From the IMG/VR virus record IMGVR_UViG_3300043122_000283, positions 1 to 55,664 of that record: a stretch of DNA of 55,664 bases; one strand, written 5' to 3'. The translations under genes and the position numbers were made by a program. The notes under the pieces were generated by a model that had not been told where the DNA came from, did not search any database, and saw nothing but the letters and a program-made list of their open reading frames with translations. The DNA is from a virus. This document shows, one piece after another, positions 35,674-44,369 of this stretch (position 1 is its first letter; every line of letters begins with the position of its first letter).

Positions 35674-38322
35674 TTAGTCAAGCTGAGCATTGATGGAAAC
35701 AACTGTATGAATCTTCTGTAATTCTCCAATAGGTACTATATCCAGCTCGACAACCATTCTTCCCATTACTTTATCTGAAGGACTCTGAATTAAAGTATAA
35801 TCAAAGTCTGCAATAGTATTTTTCTTTTTCAGGGCATTATAAATATCGGAATCAAGAGAGTTTCTCTTCTCGATTGTGTTACCCTGTCCGATATATGGGT
35901 CATAGATATCTCTTAATAAGTTGATTGCATTAAAGACAATGTCAACTGTCAAGTATCTTGTCCATCCTGAATTTGGCTGTGCACATGTCAAAGCAGAAGC
36001 TACTTTTGGTACTCCGCCTTTAACCATAAATACTACAAGTTTGTTGCCTGCTAAGAGGTTAGCCTGTGTATTTGACAGTTTGTATGCTGAGCGTGCTCCA
36101 GGAACCTTCTCGTTTGTAGGAGAGTTTGTCTCTGCAAGTTGTGAAGCTAATCCAGCATATAATGCTGCTCCGTTTTCTGGTGATGCTACAGCTAAGTTGC
36201 TGTCAGCAACCAAGAAGTCATGAGCTACAACTGAGATAAATTTACCTACATCAACTTTATTTCCTTCTCTGTCTCTGATTTCGTTCCCGTTATCATCTGT
36301 CAGGAAGTAGTTTGTATCAAGCAACTGCAGTTCTTTAACTCTGTTGATTACATTAATTCTGCTTGGCTTGCTTAAAGGCTTAGTTCCGATAATACCTCGG
36401 ATTTCATTGTTTCTAAAGAACGCCTTGGCACAGAAGTTTGCAAGCTGCTGGTCGAATTTCTTAAACTCGCTGGCAAGCATATCATCTGCATAAACGCCCA
36501 ATGGAACAACAATGTCAGCTTCTTCATCTTCTAAGAGGATATCGTAAGCTCCAGGTCTCTCTTCAGAGCCTCCTAAAAGCTCGTAGATTTCTTCTTTTGT
36601 GATGTTGATGCCGTCTTTACCTTTGCTTAAGTAAGTTGCTGTTCTAGCTGTATTACCTTCTGCATTGATTTTGACATCAGGTGTTTTTAGGTTCATTGCT
36701 GAAATAGCTACATACTCTTCAGGAATGCTTAATCTTACAACATTGTTTGAAGGATGAGCGTTTACAGCTGCAACCAGTTCACCTAGAGTGTTAATTACAT
36801 CTCCAACAGGGAATTCAATAACTAAATCCTCTGTTTCGATTCTCTTTTCTTCAGGCTTATAAAGCTTTAATACCTTTGAACTTACATTGTAATATTCGTA
36901 AGCATCAGCTGTTGCTGAAATATCATCAGGTCTAAAAGCTAAGGCATTGTCTAAAATTGTGATAATACCATTTGCCCAGTTAACACTGATATCGCCGTTG
37001 GCTACTGTTAAGGTGCTTTCTGAAGCATCAGTTCTTGTGATAGTTATTCCAAAAGCGTCATTTGGAACAATGTATTCATTGTTAAGTCTTGCTTTTGTAG
37101 AAGAGATAACATTCAACTCTTCACCAGCCTCAACTGACTCAGTTTTGTTTCCTAATTCATCCTCATATAAAACATCCTGCATCTCGAATTTAACCTTGTT
37201 GTATAGGTTACCTCCGTAAACACTTTCTGCTTCTATTTCTGGCTGAATTAACTCTTCTTTAGAGTAGTAGTACTTAACATAAACATCTTCATTAAGCTCT
37301 CCTACACCAGCATCAATAAAGACTCTGGATGTGTCATAGCTTGTGTAGTTTACGTTGTAATGTACTGGGTCTACCTCAATTCCTCCGACTGTAACAACCA
37401 TAGCTTTAGAAGCGTCAGCTGTATGTTCTAGGTCAACAAAGAAGTCGCTTCCTTCTGCATCAAATGAAGCCTGAGCTTCTTCTTCTGTTAAATCCTTCCA
37501 GTCATACTCGAATTCGATAGTTTCTGTTTCTTCGATAGCTCTTTCAAATGTTACAATACCAGCCTGATAGTCAATGCTGTAAGCTGGCTCTTCTAAGACA
37601 CCAGTGTCGCTCCAGGTTAAAATATCGCTTCCTTCGATTAAGTTTTCATTGTCAAGCTTAAACTGAACACCCTCTCCAGTCATATCTTCTGGAGTGGCAG
37701 CTGTTACATTATAGATATTTACATCTACTTCTTTGTAATAAATATCAATAACTGCACCAGAGTTTGCTGCATCTTCATGAAGTGTTACTGTACCAGCATT
37801 GCTGTTTACAGTGTACTTGTATGAATTAAGCATTGCTCCATCTGCATATACTGAAACATCGTTAGCATAAACATCATCAAAGCCCTCTTTTACAACAAGC
37901 TCTAAATCAAATGTCTGCTCAACATTCCCTGCATACTTACCCGCATATTCTCTAGCCTGATAAGTTTTTGTCTTAAGCTCCTCGTTCATTTTGATAGAAG
38001 CTGATGCATGACTTCCAGATACTCTTAAGAGAGTTACGTTTGTAGCACCCGCTCTTAAAGCTCTTTCATAACCTTTCATCAAACTAGCACCATTATAAGT
38101 TTTTGTTGCCTTGTCATAATAGCGACCGAATGTTTTTTCACCATCGTTAAAGGATTCTGGACTGATTGGCTCTAAAACAGGTCCATCGATTGCTGTACCA
38201 ATTAAGTACACGTTCTTGCCACTAAGACTGTTGTTTTGCATGTTTTTAATCCCGTCTCTTAATTCCATAACACTACCAGGTAGGTTATTGTAAAAATCGG
38301 GATAAATTCCGGTTCCAGGCAT
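35674..38322 (-). CDS. Major tail sheath protein with inserted Ig-like domains
   Basis: An 882-residue contractile sheath protein. The N-terminal domain has NVYLIGTAIDGPVLEPISP followed by LMKGYERALRAGATNVTLLRV, the standard sheath start. The C-terminal domain (about 650-882) includes LLRDIYDPYIGQGNTIEKRN, DYTLIQSPSDKVMGRMVVEL and IPIGELQKIHTVVSI-type strands used in subunit interlocking. Residues about 130-560 are an insertion made of repeated strand-turn-strand units (VNSNAGTVTLHEDAA, VDYQAGIVTFE-like, VTVGGIEVDPVHYNV), which explains the large size. Start ATG 38322 with AAGGAGG. It follows the tail-terminator-like gene and precedes the tube genes. Confidence 0.88.
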   Translation of the reverse strand: MPGTGIYPDFYNNLPGSVMELRDGIKNMQNNSLSGKNVYLIGTAIDGPVLEPISPESFNDGEKTFGRYYDKATKTYNGASLMKGYERALRAGATNVTLLRVSGSHASASIKMNEELKTKTYQAREYAGKYAGNVEQTFDLELVVKEGFDDVYANDVSVYADGAMLNSYKYTVNSNAGTVTLHEDAANSGAVIDIYYKEVDVNIYNVTAATPEDMTGEGVQFKLDNENLIEGSDILTWSDTGVLEEPAYSIDYQAGIVTFERAIEETETIEFEYDWKDLTEEEAQASFDAEGSDFFVDLEHTADASKAMVVTVGGIEVDPVHYNVNYTSYDTSRVFIDAGVGELNEDVYVKYYYSKEELIQPEIEAESVYGGNLYNKVKFEMQDVLYEDELGNKTESVEAGEELNVISSTKARLNNEYIVPNDAFGITITRTDASESTLTVANGDISVNWANGIITILDNALAFRPDDISATADAYEYYNVSSKVLKLYKPEEKRIETEDLVIEFPVGDVINTLGELVAAVNAHPSNNVVRLSIPEEYVAISAMNLKTPDVKINAEGNTARTATYLSKGKDGINITKEEIYELLGGSEERPGAYDILLEDEEADIVVPLGVYADDMLASEFKKFDQQLANFCAKAFFRNNEIRGIIGTKPLSKPSRINVINRVKELQLLDTNYFLTDDNGNEIRDREGNKVDVGKFISVVAHDFLVADSNLAVASPENGAALYAGLASQLAETNSPTNEKVPGARSAYKLSNTQANLLAGNKLVVFMVKGGVPKVASALTCAQPNSGWTRYLTVDIVFNAINLLRDIYDPYIGQGNTIEKRNSLDSDIYNALKKKNTIADFDYTLIQSPSDKVMGRMVVELDIVPIGELQKIHTVVSINAQLD

Positions 38323-38347
38323 TTTATTCCTCCTTACTGAATTTTAA

Positions 38348-38920
38348 TTACTTTATTCTGTCTTTTATATATTGATAATTATCAACACTATCGTTTACTG
38401 CTGTATCAATAGAGCTGATATTTTCAACTGGTAATTCTAAAACCCTCTCATTTCTAAAATAGTAATGAAGTGGTTGTTTTATAAAATTATTGTCTTTAAC
38501 CTCTACTATCTTATCCTCAAGCTGTTCTTGAAATATAACTTCAAGCATCCCCTCTTCCCTAAACTTATCTGTATATCTGAGCATAAACTTCTCAAACCAC
38601 TCTCTTTTATCATCGACAGTCTTATAGTCTTTGCCCCAAATAGCAAATTCTATTGTTCCTGCAAACATCTGAGAGTATTTAAGCACTGTGTTATCCTTAT
38701 CATTTTTATCAGGGTAGCTATCTTTTCTTCTAGGCTTATGGCCCTGATATGGCTTTCTCTCTTTTATCCTGTAGGTTATACAGGGAAAGCTTATATCTTC
38801 TATTAGGTAGATTGATGTCTCGGGATAAAAAGTAAAATCCTGATTTATTTTCTTTCCTATACTGTTTATTTGACTTAAAAAATGCTTAACTGTTGTTCCT
38901 TCTTTAATCTCTGTAGTCAC
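38348..38920 (-). CDS. Tail terminator / tail completion-like protein
   Basis: A 190-residue protein between the two sheath-family genes. Its layout fits tail terminators: an N-terminal helix (VKHFLSQINSIGKKI), a strand region (SIYLIEDISFPCITYRI), a central strand with EFAIWGKDYKTVDDKREWFEKF, and a C-terminal strand-rich part. Proteins of this type cap the tube and stop its growth at the neck. Start GTG 38920, with AAAGGTGGTGA upstream; the 504-aa gene stops 13 bases before. The call rests on pattern and gene order. Confidence 0.62.
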   Translation of the reverse strand: MTTEIKEGTTVKHFLSQINSIGKKINQDFTFYPETSIYLIEDISFPCITYRIKERKPYQGHKPRRKDSYPDKNDKDNTVLKYSQMFAGTIEFAIWGKDYKTVDDKREWFEKFMLRYTDKFREEGMLEVIFQEQLEDKIVEVKDNNFIKQPLHYYFRNERVLELPVENISSIDTAVNDSVDNYQYIKDRIK

Positions 38921-38933
38921 TTACTCACCACCT

Positions 38934-40448
38934 TTAACTCCCGGATACTATTCCTGCTTTGAGAGTTTTTACTTCATTGATAAGCTTTAACTCAACTTCT
39001 GTTTTGATATAGCTTGTTGTTGCATTTACTATCTTGAAGCTGTAATCATCAATCTTTCCCTCTATCACAAGGTTATCCAGAAGCTCTACTGATTTTGAGT
39101 AAAGCTTTGACTGTATATTAATGTTGCCCCTGCCGATGAAGACATCGGTTATTTCCTTCAGTCTTTTCTGCACTTCTTTAACAACTCTCACATTTTTTAG
39201 CGACTTAAATTCTGTAGTCTCCGATAATGTGACAGCTTTATATGGGACAATTCCATTCCTGATTGAGTTGTAAGCAAAAGTATAACCATCTTCTGTCAGC
39301 TTTTTAATTTCTAAGTTGCTAAACTCATCCTTTACCTCAACAACAATCTCTGAGTTTTTGTTTGTAGGACTTATGCTGCTTGGGAAGCTACCAAGGATAC
39401 CCGTAAAAGCTTTTTCGTAGCCTGTTTTATAGCTGCTTGAGTTGATACGGCATAAACAATCAGATGCTATTGCAACTACATTTTTGCCGTAGTTTCTTCT
39501 CTCGTTTAACATAGCCTTAATGTCAAGTATATTTTCTGACATAGTCAGGTAATCTTTGCTTGATTTTTTAATAACCCCAACCGAATTTGTAAGCTCTGCA
39601 ATTTGTGCCAGTTTCTCTACAAAATATTTATACTCTGTGTTATCTGAGATATATTTTTGGTAGTCAAATTCAGCATAAACAAGACCTTCTCCATCTTTTT
39701 GAGTGTAGACATTAAAGGCTTCATTCTTACATCTTGCTATATAAACAGCCTCCTCATCACCGTAGAAGAACTCTTTGGCCTTCTTTTCTGTTAGGACACT
39801 GTTTTTAATATCAACATTGATGTTTTTATTAAGGGTTATGCTGTTTTCTATTCTTCCGTTTAAAAACTTTAAAATCTCAAACTCAATCTCTAGATTCTTT
39901 ATACAGTTGTAATCTATAGTTATGGTGTCTCCTCTATCTAAATCAAAGTCCTCTCTGCTTAAAATAACAGCATCAAAGTTACCATTTACTCCGCTATCTC
40001 TTAAAGAGTAAAACTTTGTTTTTTCTCCTTTTACTTTGACGTAGTTGATTGACTCCATTATTCTCTCTGTTTCAAACATCAGGTCACCGTTGTAGGAAAA
40101 TTCCTCTTTGTAATTAAAGATGTTTGGATATTCAACTATCTTATCAGTAAGCGATATTCCAAGAGGCAGGATGACATCTACATCTCCCATGCTCTCTAAA
40201 ACAAAGTATGCATTTATTAAATCGTAGTATCTTTCGTATTCGTTTTCGGGGTCTATTCTGATTAGGTATATATACTCAGTGCCGGCATTCATAATCTCTC
40301 TGGCGGATTCTACAAGCTCTCCACCACCGAAAATATCGTATGCGTCTTCTATTGATTCTATAAATACAGGCTCAAGGACCTCTCCTTTTTGAGATTCTCC
40401 AATCAAAACAACCGAGCGACTGTAGTAATTTCTGTAATTTTTAGCCAT
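38934..40448 (-). CDS. Second, shorter tail sheath-family protein
   Basis: A 504-residue protein with sheath signatures at both ends. The N-terminus has SVVLIGESQKGEVLEPVFI and ESAREIMNAGTEYIYLIRI; the C-terminus has VRVVKEVQKRLKEITDVFIGRGN, then SVELLDNLVIEGKIDDYSF and KTEVELKLINEVKTL. It lacks the Ig-like insertions of the 882-aa sheath. It lies on the neck side of the tail terminator gene, before the main sheath. This placement suggests a sheath-terminator or neck-collar ring, or a minor sheath subunit. Start ATG 40448 with GGGAGGG. Confidence 0.75.
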   Translation of the reverse strand: MAKNYRNYYSRSVVLIGESQKGEVLEPVFIESIEDAYDIFGGGELVESAREIMNAGTEYIYLIRIDPENEYERYYDLINAYFVLESMGDVDVILPLGISLTDKIVEYPNIFNYKEEFSYNGDLMFETERIMESINYVKVKGEKTKFYSLRDSGVNGNFDAVILSREDFDLDRGDTITIDYNCIKNLEIEFEILKFLNGRIENSITLNKNINVDIKNSVLTEKKAKEFFYGDEEAVYIARCKNEAFNVYTQKDGEGLVYAEFDYQKYISDNTEYKYFVEKLAQIAELTNSVGVIKKSSKDYLTMSENILDIKAMLNERRNYGKNVVAIASDCLCRINSSSYKTGYEKAFTGILGSFPSSISPTNKNSEIVVEVKDEFSNLEIKKLTEDGYTFAYNSIRNGIVPYKAVTLSETTEFKSLKNVRVVKEVQKRLKEITDVFIGRGNINIQSKLYSKSVELLDNLVIEGKIDDYSFKIVNATTSYIKTEVELKLINEVKTLKAGIVSGS

Positions 40449-40451
40449 TTA

Positions 40452-40952
40452 TTAAACCCTCCCTAAGTCTTTTGAAGTTATATTTCTTAGGGCTTTTTGC
40501 ATTACATCCTGTTCTACGAGGACTTTATTGGCTATAAATGACTTGAATGCAGCTGTTCCTCCATCACCCTCATTAAGTTTGTCATTTTTGATAAAATATA
40601 ATGGGTACTTATCTCTGCCTTCGCTGTTCATAAACTCTATAATGAAGTCATAAGAACTTACGTCACATTCTGTTTTAAAATAATATTTAAAATTTAAAGT
40701 GCTTATATCAAACGGAAGCCTAAAATCTATCTTGTCATTTGATGCTGATATACCTGTTGAGCCCTGGCTTCTTCTTGCTTTTGTTAAAAACCAGTCATAC
40801 TTCCAGCCGGTACCAAAACATTTATGACATTTAGGGTCTGCATTTTCTCCATCAAAGCAGGTGCAGTGGTTTTTTCTTTTAGTATGCCCTACAAGTCTTA
40901 GAGTTCCGTGCTTTTCTGAAAATCTGTCAAATTCATTTTTTGTAAAGCTCAA
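40452..40952 (-). CDS. Zinc-binding neck/connector-like protein
   Basis: About 166 residues from TTG 40952, which has AGGTGG eight bases upstream. The frame also opens at GTG 40964, but there the AGGTGG overlaps the start codon itself. Near residues 28-48 there is a four-cysteine knuckle, HCTCFDGENADPKCHKCFG, of the DnaJ-like CxxCxG type, followed by GTGWKYDW. The rest is beta-rich with no clear match. Small proteins with such a knuckle occur in head-tail connector regions of several myoviruses. It lies between the Ig-like 571-aa protein and the short sheath protein. A neck or head-closure role is inferred from position only. Confidence 0.55.
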   Translation of the reverse strand: MSFTKNEFDRFSEKHGTLRLVGHTKRKNHCTCFDGENADPKCHKCFGTGWKYDWFLTKARRSQGSTGISASNDKIDFRLPFDISTLNFKYYFKTECDVSSYDFIIEFMNSEGRDKYPLYFIKNDKLNEGDGGTAAFKSFIANKVLVEQDVMQKALRNITSKDLGRV

Positions 40953-40964
40953 ATTAACCACCAC

Positions 40965-42680
40965 CTAGAAAGTTCTATCGCTTAGAGAATATGTGCCTTC
41001 TGATTTTGTTACACTTAGAGGACTGGCAAAACTGCTTTCATTTCCTCTTAAGACACCTTCCCAGTAGTCTATCTGCTCTCTTAGTTCATCAAGTATTGGG
41101 CTTATCTCCTCAAACTTAAAGGCATCAACTGAAAAGTCTCCAAGTGTTGTTGACTTTGTACTTGTTTTTTGGAGATACAAAGCATACAAGAGGTCAAGCT
41201 CGGACTTTAATGTCGTATATTTAACTGCCTCAAAAGAGGGTTTATCAATATCTATTTCGTTCCCACTTGATTCTGCTATATCAATAGCAAGCACTGAGTT
41301 ATCATAAATGCTGTAGAGTACAATTTCATCATTTATATCTTTTAAAAAGGACCCGACATTACTGTTTTTTATAATCTTTATGGTTGTAAGTGCAGGGCTT
41401 ATTTTAGATATCAATTTAAATGTTTGTTCATTACCTAAAGCATTTACTTTTAGTGTGTATTCATTATTCTCAAAAAGTTCTGGCACTGAATAACTCAAAC
41501 TTAGATAATTATCTTCTCTGCTTAAGAGGCTTAAAGTGCCTGAAACTTCTCCGTGTCCTTCTATATATGGAATGTCATTTATAGCAAGACCATCAAGCTC
41601 AACTGAAATATCTTCAATACTTTCTGCACCATAAACCTTAAATTTTATTTCACTTATGTCGGTCTTTACATTTACAAGGCTTTTAGGTGATACTATCTCT
41701 ACGTCTCCAACTGACATACCTTCGAGAGAGCTTAGTATGGAATTTTTAAAATCTTCCTCTATCTTTTTCTCGTAGTAGAATGAAACTGTCTCAGACCAGC
41801 TGCTGTTGTCTTTTTTAATTCCATAATCCATATCAACCAGAACTGACTCTAGCTTTATATTGCCTGCATCTATCAGGATGCTTTCCATCTGTGGGCCTAT
41901 TTCGAAATTTTCAGGCTTTAGATTATAAGCATTGTTTAGCTCATCAAATGCTGTGACCGAATTGATTGTTTCTACAGGTGTGTACTTATCATCTATTACA
42001 ACTTTTCTTTTTGTATCCTCGTAATAGTAGATATCACCTTTTTCTATTTCAGTCTCTATATTTGCCGTATCATAGATTACATCAAGCGCTCTAACTCTTA
42101 GGAAATACTCTTTATCGAATTCAAGATTCTTAGGAGTTATGCCAACTCTTTCTTTGTCTGAATCAATAATTATTTGGTAATCATTAATAAAATTATTTGA
42201 ATAAACAAGTCTTTTGAAGTTAGGGTCTTCGGCAATCTCTACTCCATAAGCTTCAGCAAGGTCTGTTTTTTTCCAGACTACATCTGGATTATTTACTATG
42301 GATTGATTTAAGGGCTTTATAATTTCTGGAGATTTTAAAATATCCAGGTCGTTTGTTTTAAATTCAAAGAACTTATCTTTTTCTAAACTCTCACCTGAAA
42401 TATTTTGTATCTCAGAATCAAGCTTTAAAGTATACTCTTCGCCAGAAATTAATCTATTATCCGGACTTACTGTAAGCATTCTCTTTTCGCTATCATAATC
42501 AAGATTTACCTTCAGGTAATCTAAAGAGCTTGAGAATATTACAGTCCTTTGGTTTAAAGTTGCCCTATCGACATCGTCAGAGAAAATTATCTTTATATCA
42601 GTGCCTACATCAACATTTTGAGCTTTGTTTTCTGGTTCAATACTCTCTACAAATAGTGTCGAATAGGCTAGATTTGGCAT
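40965..42680 (-). CDS. Virion structural protein with SbsA/Big_5-type Ig-like domain
   Basis: A 571-residue protein between the small zinc-tail protein and the zinc-knuckle connector. Residues about 10-110 match the SbsA/Big_5 Ig-like layout: VESIEPENKAQNVDVGTDIKI, FSDDVDRATL, RMLTVSPDNRLISGEEYTLKL, FFEFKT. A fibronectin-like region (YGVEIAEDPNF, then EYFLRVRALDVIYDT) follows, then two more beta domains, and a helical end near 500-560. Start ATG 42680 with AGGTGG. The place in the neck region suggests a collar, whisker or head-surface protein. No enzyme motif is seen. Confidence 0.65.
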   Translation of the reverse strand: MPNLAYSTLFVESIEPENKAQNVDVGTDIKIIFSDDVDRATLNQRTVIFSSSLDYLKVNLDYDSEKRMLTVSPDNRLISGEEYTLKLDSEIQNISGESLEKDKFFEFKTNDLDILKSPEIIKPLNQSIVNNPDVVWKKTDLAEAYGVEIAEDPNFKRLVYSNNFINDYQIIIDSDKERVGITPKNLEFDKEYFLRVRALDVIYDTANIETEIEKGDIYYYEDTKRKVVIDDKYTPVETINSVTAFDELNNAYNLKPENFEIGPQMESILIDAGNIKLESVLVDMDYGIKKDNSSWSETVSFYYEKKIEEDFKNSILSSLEGMSVGDVEIVSPKSLVNVKTDISEIKFKVYGAESIEDISVELDGLAINDIPYIEGHGEVSGTLSLLSREDNYLSLSYSVPELFENNEYTLKVNALGNEQTFKLISKISPALTTIKIIKNSNVGSFLKDINDEIVLYSIYDNSVLAIDIAESSGNEIDIDKPSFEAVKYTTLKSELDLLYALYLQKTSTKSTTLGDFSVDAFKFEEISPILDELREQIDYWEGVLRGNESSFASPLSVTKSEGTYSLSDRTF

Positions 42681-42688
42681 TTAACCAC

Positions 42689-43102
42689 CTACTCTTCGTC
42701 TTTTTTATGTGTTCCGCAGTATTTTGGGTCCTCTTCAGGGTATTTAGCAGCGTTTTTGCACTGGCTTCCAGAGCCTGTAATCTCCTGACATCTAGGGTCA
42801 CCATCGTCAGTAAACTCTTCTAAAGCCAACTCTTCTTCCTGCAAAACTTCTTCTGTTTCTTCCTTCACAGGTTCTTCAGTTACTTCCTGTTTAACTTCAT
42901 TTGTTTCTTCCTGCACTACTTCTTCTGCATCTACTTCAGTTTTTTTAAGTACATTTACATTTATAGCAAACTCAATATTTTCCATATCAAGTCTTTCAAG
43001 CTCTTCATCGCTAAAAGTTCTTGTCTTTTTGCTGAGCTTTAAGCTTGTATTTGTCTTTGGGTCAAAATAAGATGTTCCTTTATTTAAAGTTACTTTATAC
43101 AT
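42689..43102 (-). CDS. Small acidic protein with C-terminal zinc-binding motif
   Basis: A 137-residue three-part protein. Residues 1-53 form a compact beta/alpha domain (MYKVTLNKGTSYF, FSDEELERLDMENIEFAI). Residues about 54-100 are a disordered, very acidic Glu/Val/Thr linker. Residues 104-133 carry CQEITGSGSQCKNAA and KYCGTHK, a Cys/Cys...Cys/His pattern like the small DUF5763 zinc module found in many phage and bacterial proteins. It is the first gene after the capsid gene and its hairpin. It may be a capsid accessory or connector protein. Start ATG 43102 with GGGGGG. Confidence 0.6.
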   Translation of the reverse strand: MYKVTLNKGTSYFDPKTNTSLKLSKKTRTFSDEELERLDMENIEFAINVNVLKKTEVDAEEVVQEETNEVKQEVTEEPVKEETEEVLQEEELALEEFTDDGDPRCQEITGSGSQCKNAAKYPEEDPKYCGTHKKDEE

Positions 43103-43130
43103 TTTTTACCCCCCGTAAATTTGATAAAAT

Positions 43131-43159
43131 AATAGGGGCTTAAGTTAAAAGCCCCTATT
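43131..43159 (-). terminator. Hairpin terminator after the major capsid gene
   Basis: A perfect 11-base-pair stem (AATAGGGGCTT / AAGCCCCTATT, 7-base loop) begins 17 bases after the major capsid stop on the minus strand. It is followed by ATTTTATC, a short and imperfect T-rich tract. It probably acts as a partial terminator or 3' end stabiliser, giving an abundant capsid transcript. Confidence 0.65.
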
Positions 43160-43175
43160 TAGTTGTTATTTATTT

Positions 43176-44300
43176 CTAGTTCTGAGTTACATCTAAAGTA
43201 CGAACAAGCTGTGGCTTTTCGTAAGTTGTATCAAGAGCAATATTCTTAGCTACACTGATAGCTTTACCTTCATCAAGTATGCCCAGTCCATAACGCTCTT
43301 TGAACTTTAAGTTATAGATATCTTTATATGGGTCAGTAAACTGGTCAGTTGTCATATCTTCACGCTGTACGATTACACCAACATTGTTTCTGTCGATTGC
43401 GTACATATCGAAAGTTTTGTCCACCTGGTTGAAAGGAATAAATGGTGAAGCAGTAATATTTAAACTGAAAGGTAATCTACCCTTAGTTGCATCTCTATCG
43501 ATAGTACCAATACTAGCGTCTCCACCTAAAGCAGGCTTACTGAATAAATCGATAAGACCATTCTTAGCAAAAACACCCCATGTCAGCGGATGTACTAAAA
43601 TATCAGTTGGCATATACTCGTTGTTCATTAGAGCAAGAACGATATCGAACATATCCTCTGTGCTTAATGTATTGTTTAGATTACCATACTCATCTAAACC
43701 AGTAGTTCCAGCTTCAGGATACTTTTCTCTTCTATCGTTGTCGAAAGTTGTCCATCCGTGCTTGGTCATAGCCTTAAAGATTAACTCTTCTTTAAGTCTG
43801 GCTAGTGCACGTCCAGCTGCCTCAACGTGAAGTCCGATAACTTCCCACTGAGAATCGTCAATCATTTCTTCGGTGATTCCTACCATTACACCTTTCTTTG
43901 TAACAGTAACCTCAGTAGCACGCTCTTTGAGCATGATGTCTAAAGATTCCTGTCTGTAGGATTCACCTTCACCCATTTCGTGAGCTCTTAAAGCTCCGAT
44001 TGCAGGAAATACGATTCTGTTTCCACTATCAAGGTTAATCTTTTTGAAGAACTTAGAACCGATATAGAGTGGCTCTGCAGCCTTTTCCATTGTTCCTTCC
44101 ATTACTTTTGTCATTAAAACAGCAGCATCAGAAGTAGATAGTGCTTCTTTAACACCCTTTGGGCTTTCGCCTAAGTCAAAATTACTCATGTCACCTTCAC
44201 TCATTAAAGGTGTATATTTTTTTACAAATTCAATGGCTTTTTTCGCTTTTTTGGAATCTGCCTTAGCGCAGAATTCACGGAAATTATTTGTTTTTCCCAT
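43176..44300 (-). CDS. Major capsid protein (HK97 fold)
   Basis: A 374-residue protein downstream of the protease-scaffold and decoration genes. Residues 1-75 are helical, as expected for a scaffold-like N-arm. A beta E-loop-like region follows (IGALRAHEMGEGESYRQE, TEVTVTKKGVMVGITEEMIDDSQW), then the spine helix (VEAAGRALARLKEELIF), P-domain helices with EDMFDIVLALMNNEYMPTDILVHP, and C-terminal strands with AIDRNNVGVIVQREDM and KFKERYGLGILDEGK. The VIGLHVEAAGRALARL and DILVHPLTW stretches are typical of myovirus capsids. Start ATG 44300 with AAGGAGG. Hairpins lie on both sides of the gene, fitting high expression. Confidence 0.9.
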   Translation of the reverse strand: MGKTNNFREFCAKADSKKAKKAIEFVKKYTPLMSEGDMSNFDLGESPKGVKEALSTSDAAVLMTKVMEGTMEKAAEPLYIGSKFFKKINLDSGNRIVFPAIGALRAHEMGEGESYRQESLDIMLKERATEVTVTKKGVMVGITEEMIDDSQWEVIGLHVEAAGRALARLKEELIFKAMTKHGWTTFDNDRREKYPEAGTTGLDEYGNLNNTLSTEDMFDIVLALMNNEYMPTDILVHPLTWGVFAKNGLIDLFSKPALGGDASIGTIDRDATKGRLPFSLNITASPFIPFNQVDKTFDMYAIDRNNVGVIVQREDMTTDQFTDPYKDIYNLKFKERYGLGILDEGKAISVAKNIALDTTYEKPQLVRTLDVTQN

Positions 44301-44330
44301 TATTTTTGTTCCTCCTTAAAATTTTTGTAA

Positions 44331-44354
44331 GAGCCTCCGTTTTTCAGAAGGCTC
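44331..44354 (-). other. Hairpin between decoration and capsid genes
   Basis: GAGCCTTC and GGAGGCTC pair (8 pairs including one T-G) in the 69-base gap upstream of the capsid ribosome site. No T tract follows on the minus strand. It may be a processing site or a stabiliser of the capsid mRNA 5' end. On the plus strand the hairpin is followed by a T-rich stretch, but no plus-strand gene needs it. Confidence 0.5.
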
Positions 44355-44369
44355 AATATTTTTTATTTA

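Noticed and set aside
43384-43830. Open frame of 148 codons on the plus strand across the major capsid gene
   Set aside because: It is antisense to a well-supported capsid gene, has no ribosome site and shows no protein-like pattern; a shadow frame.
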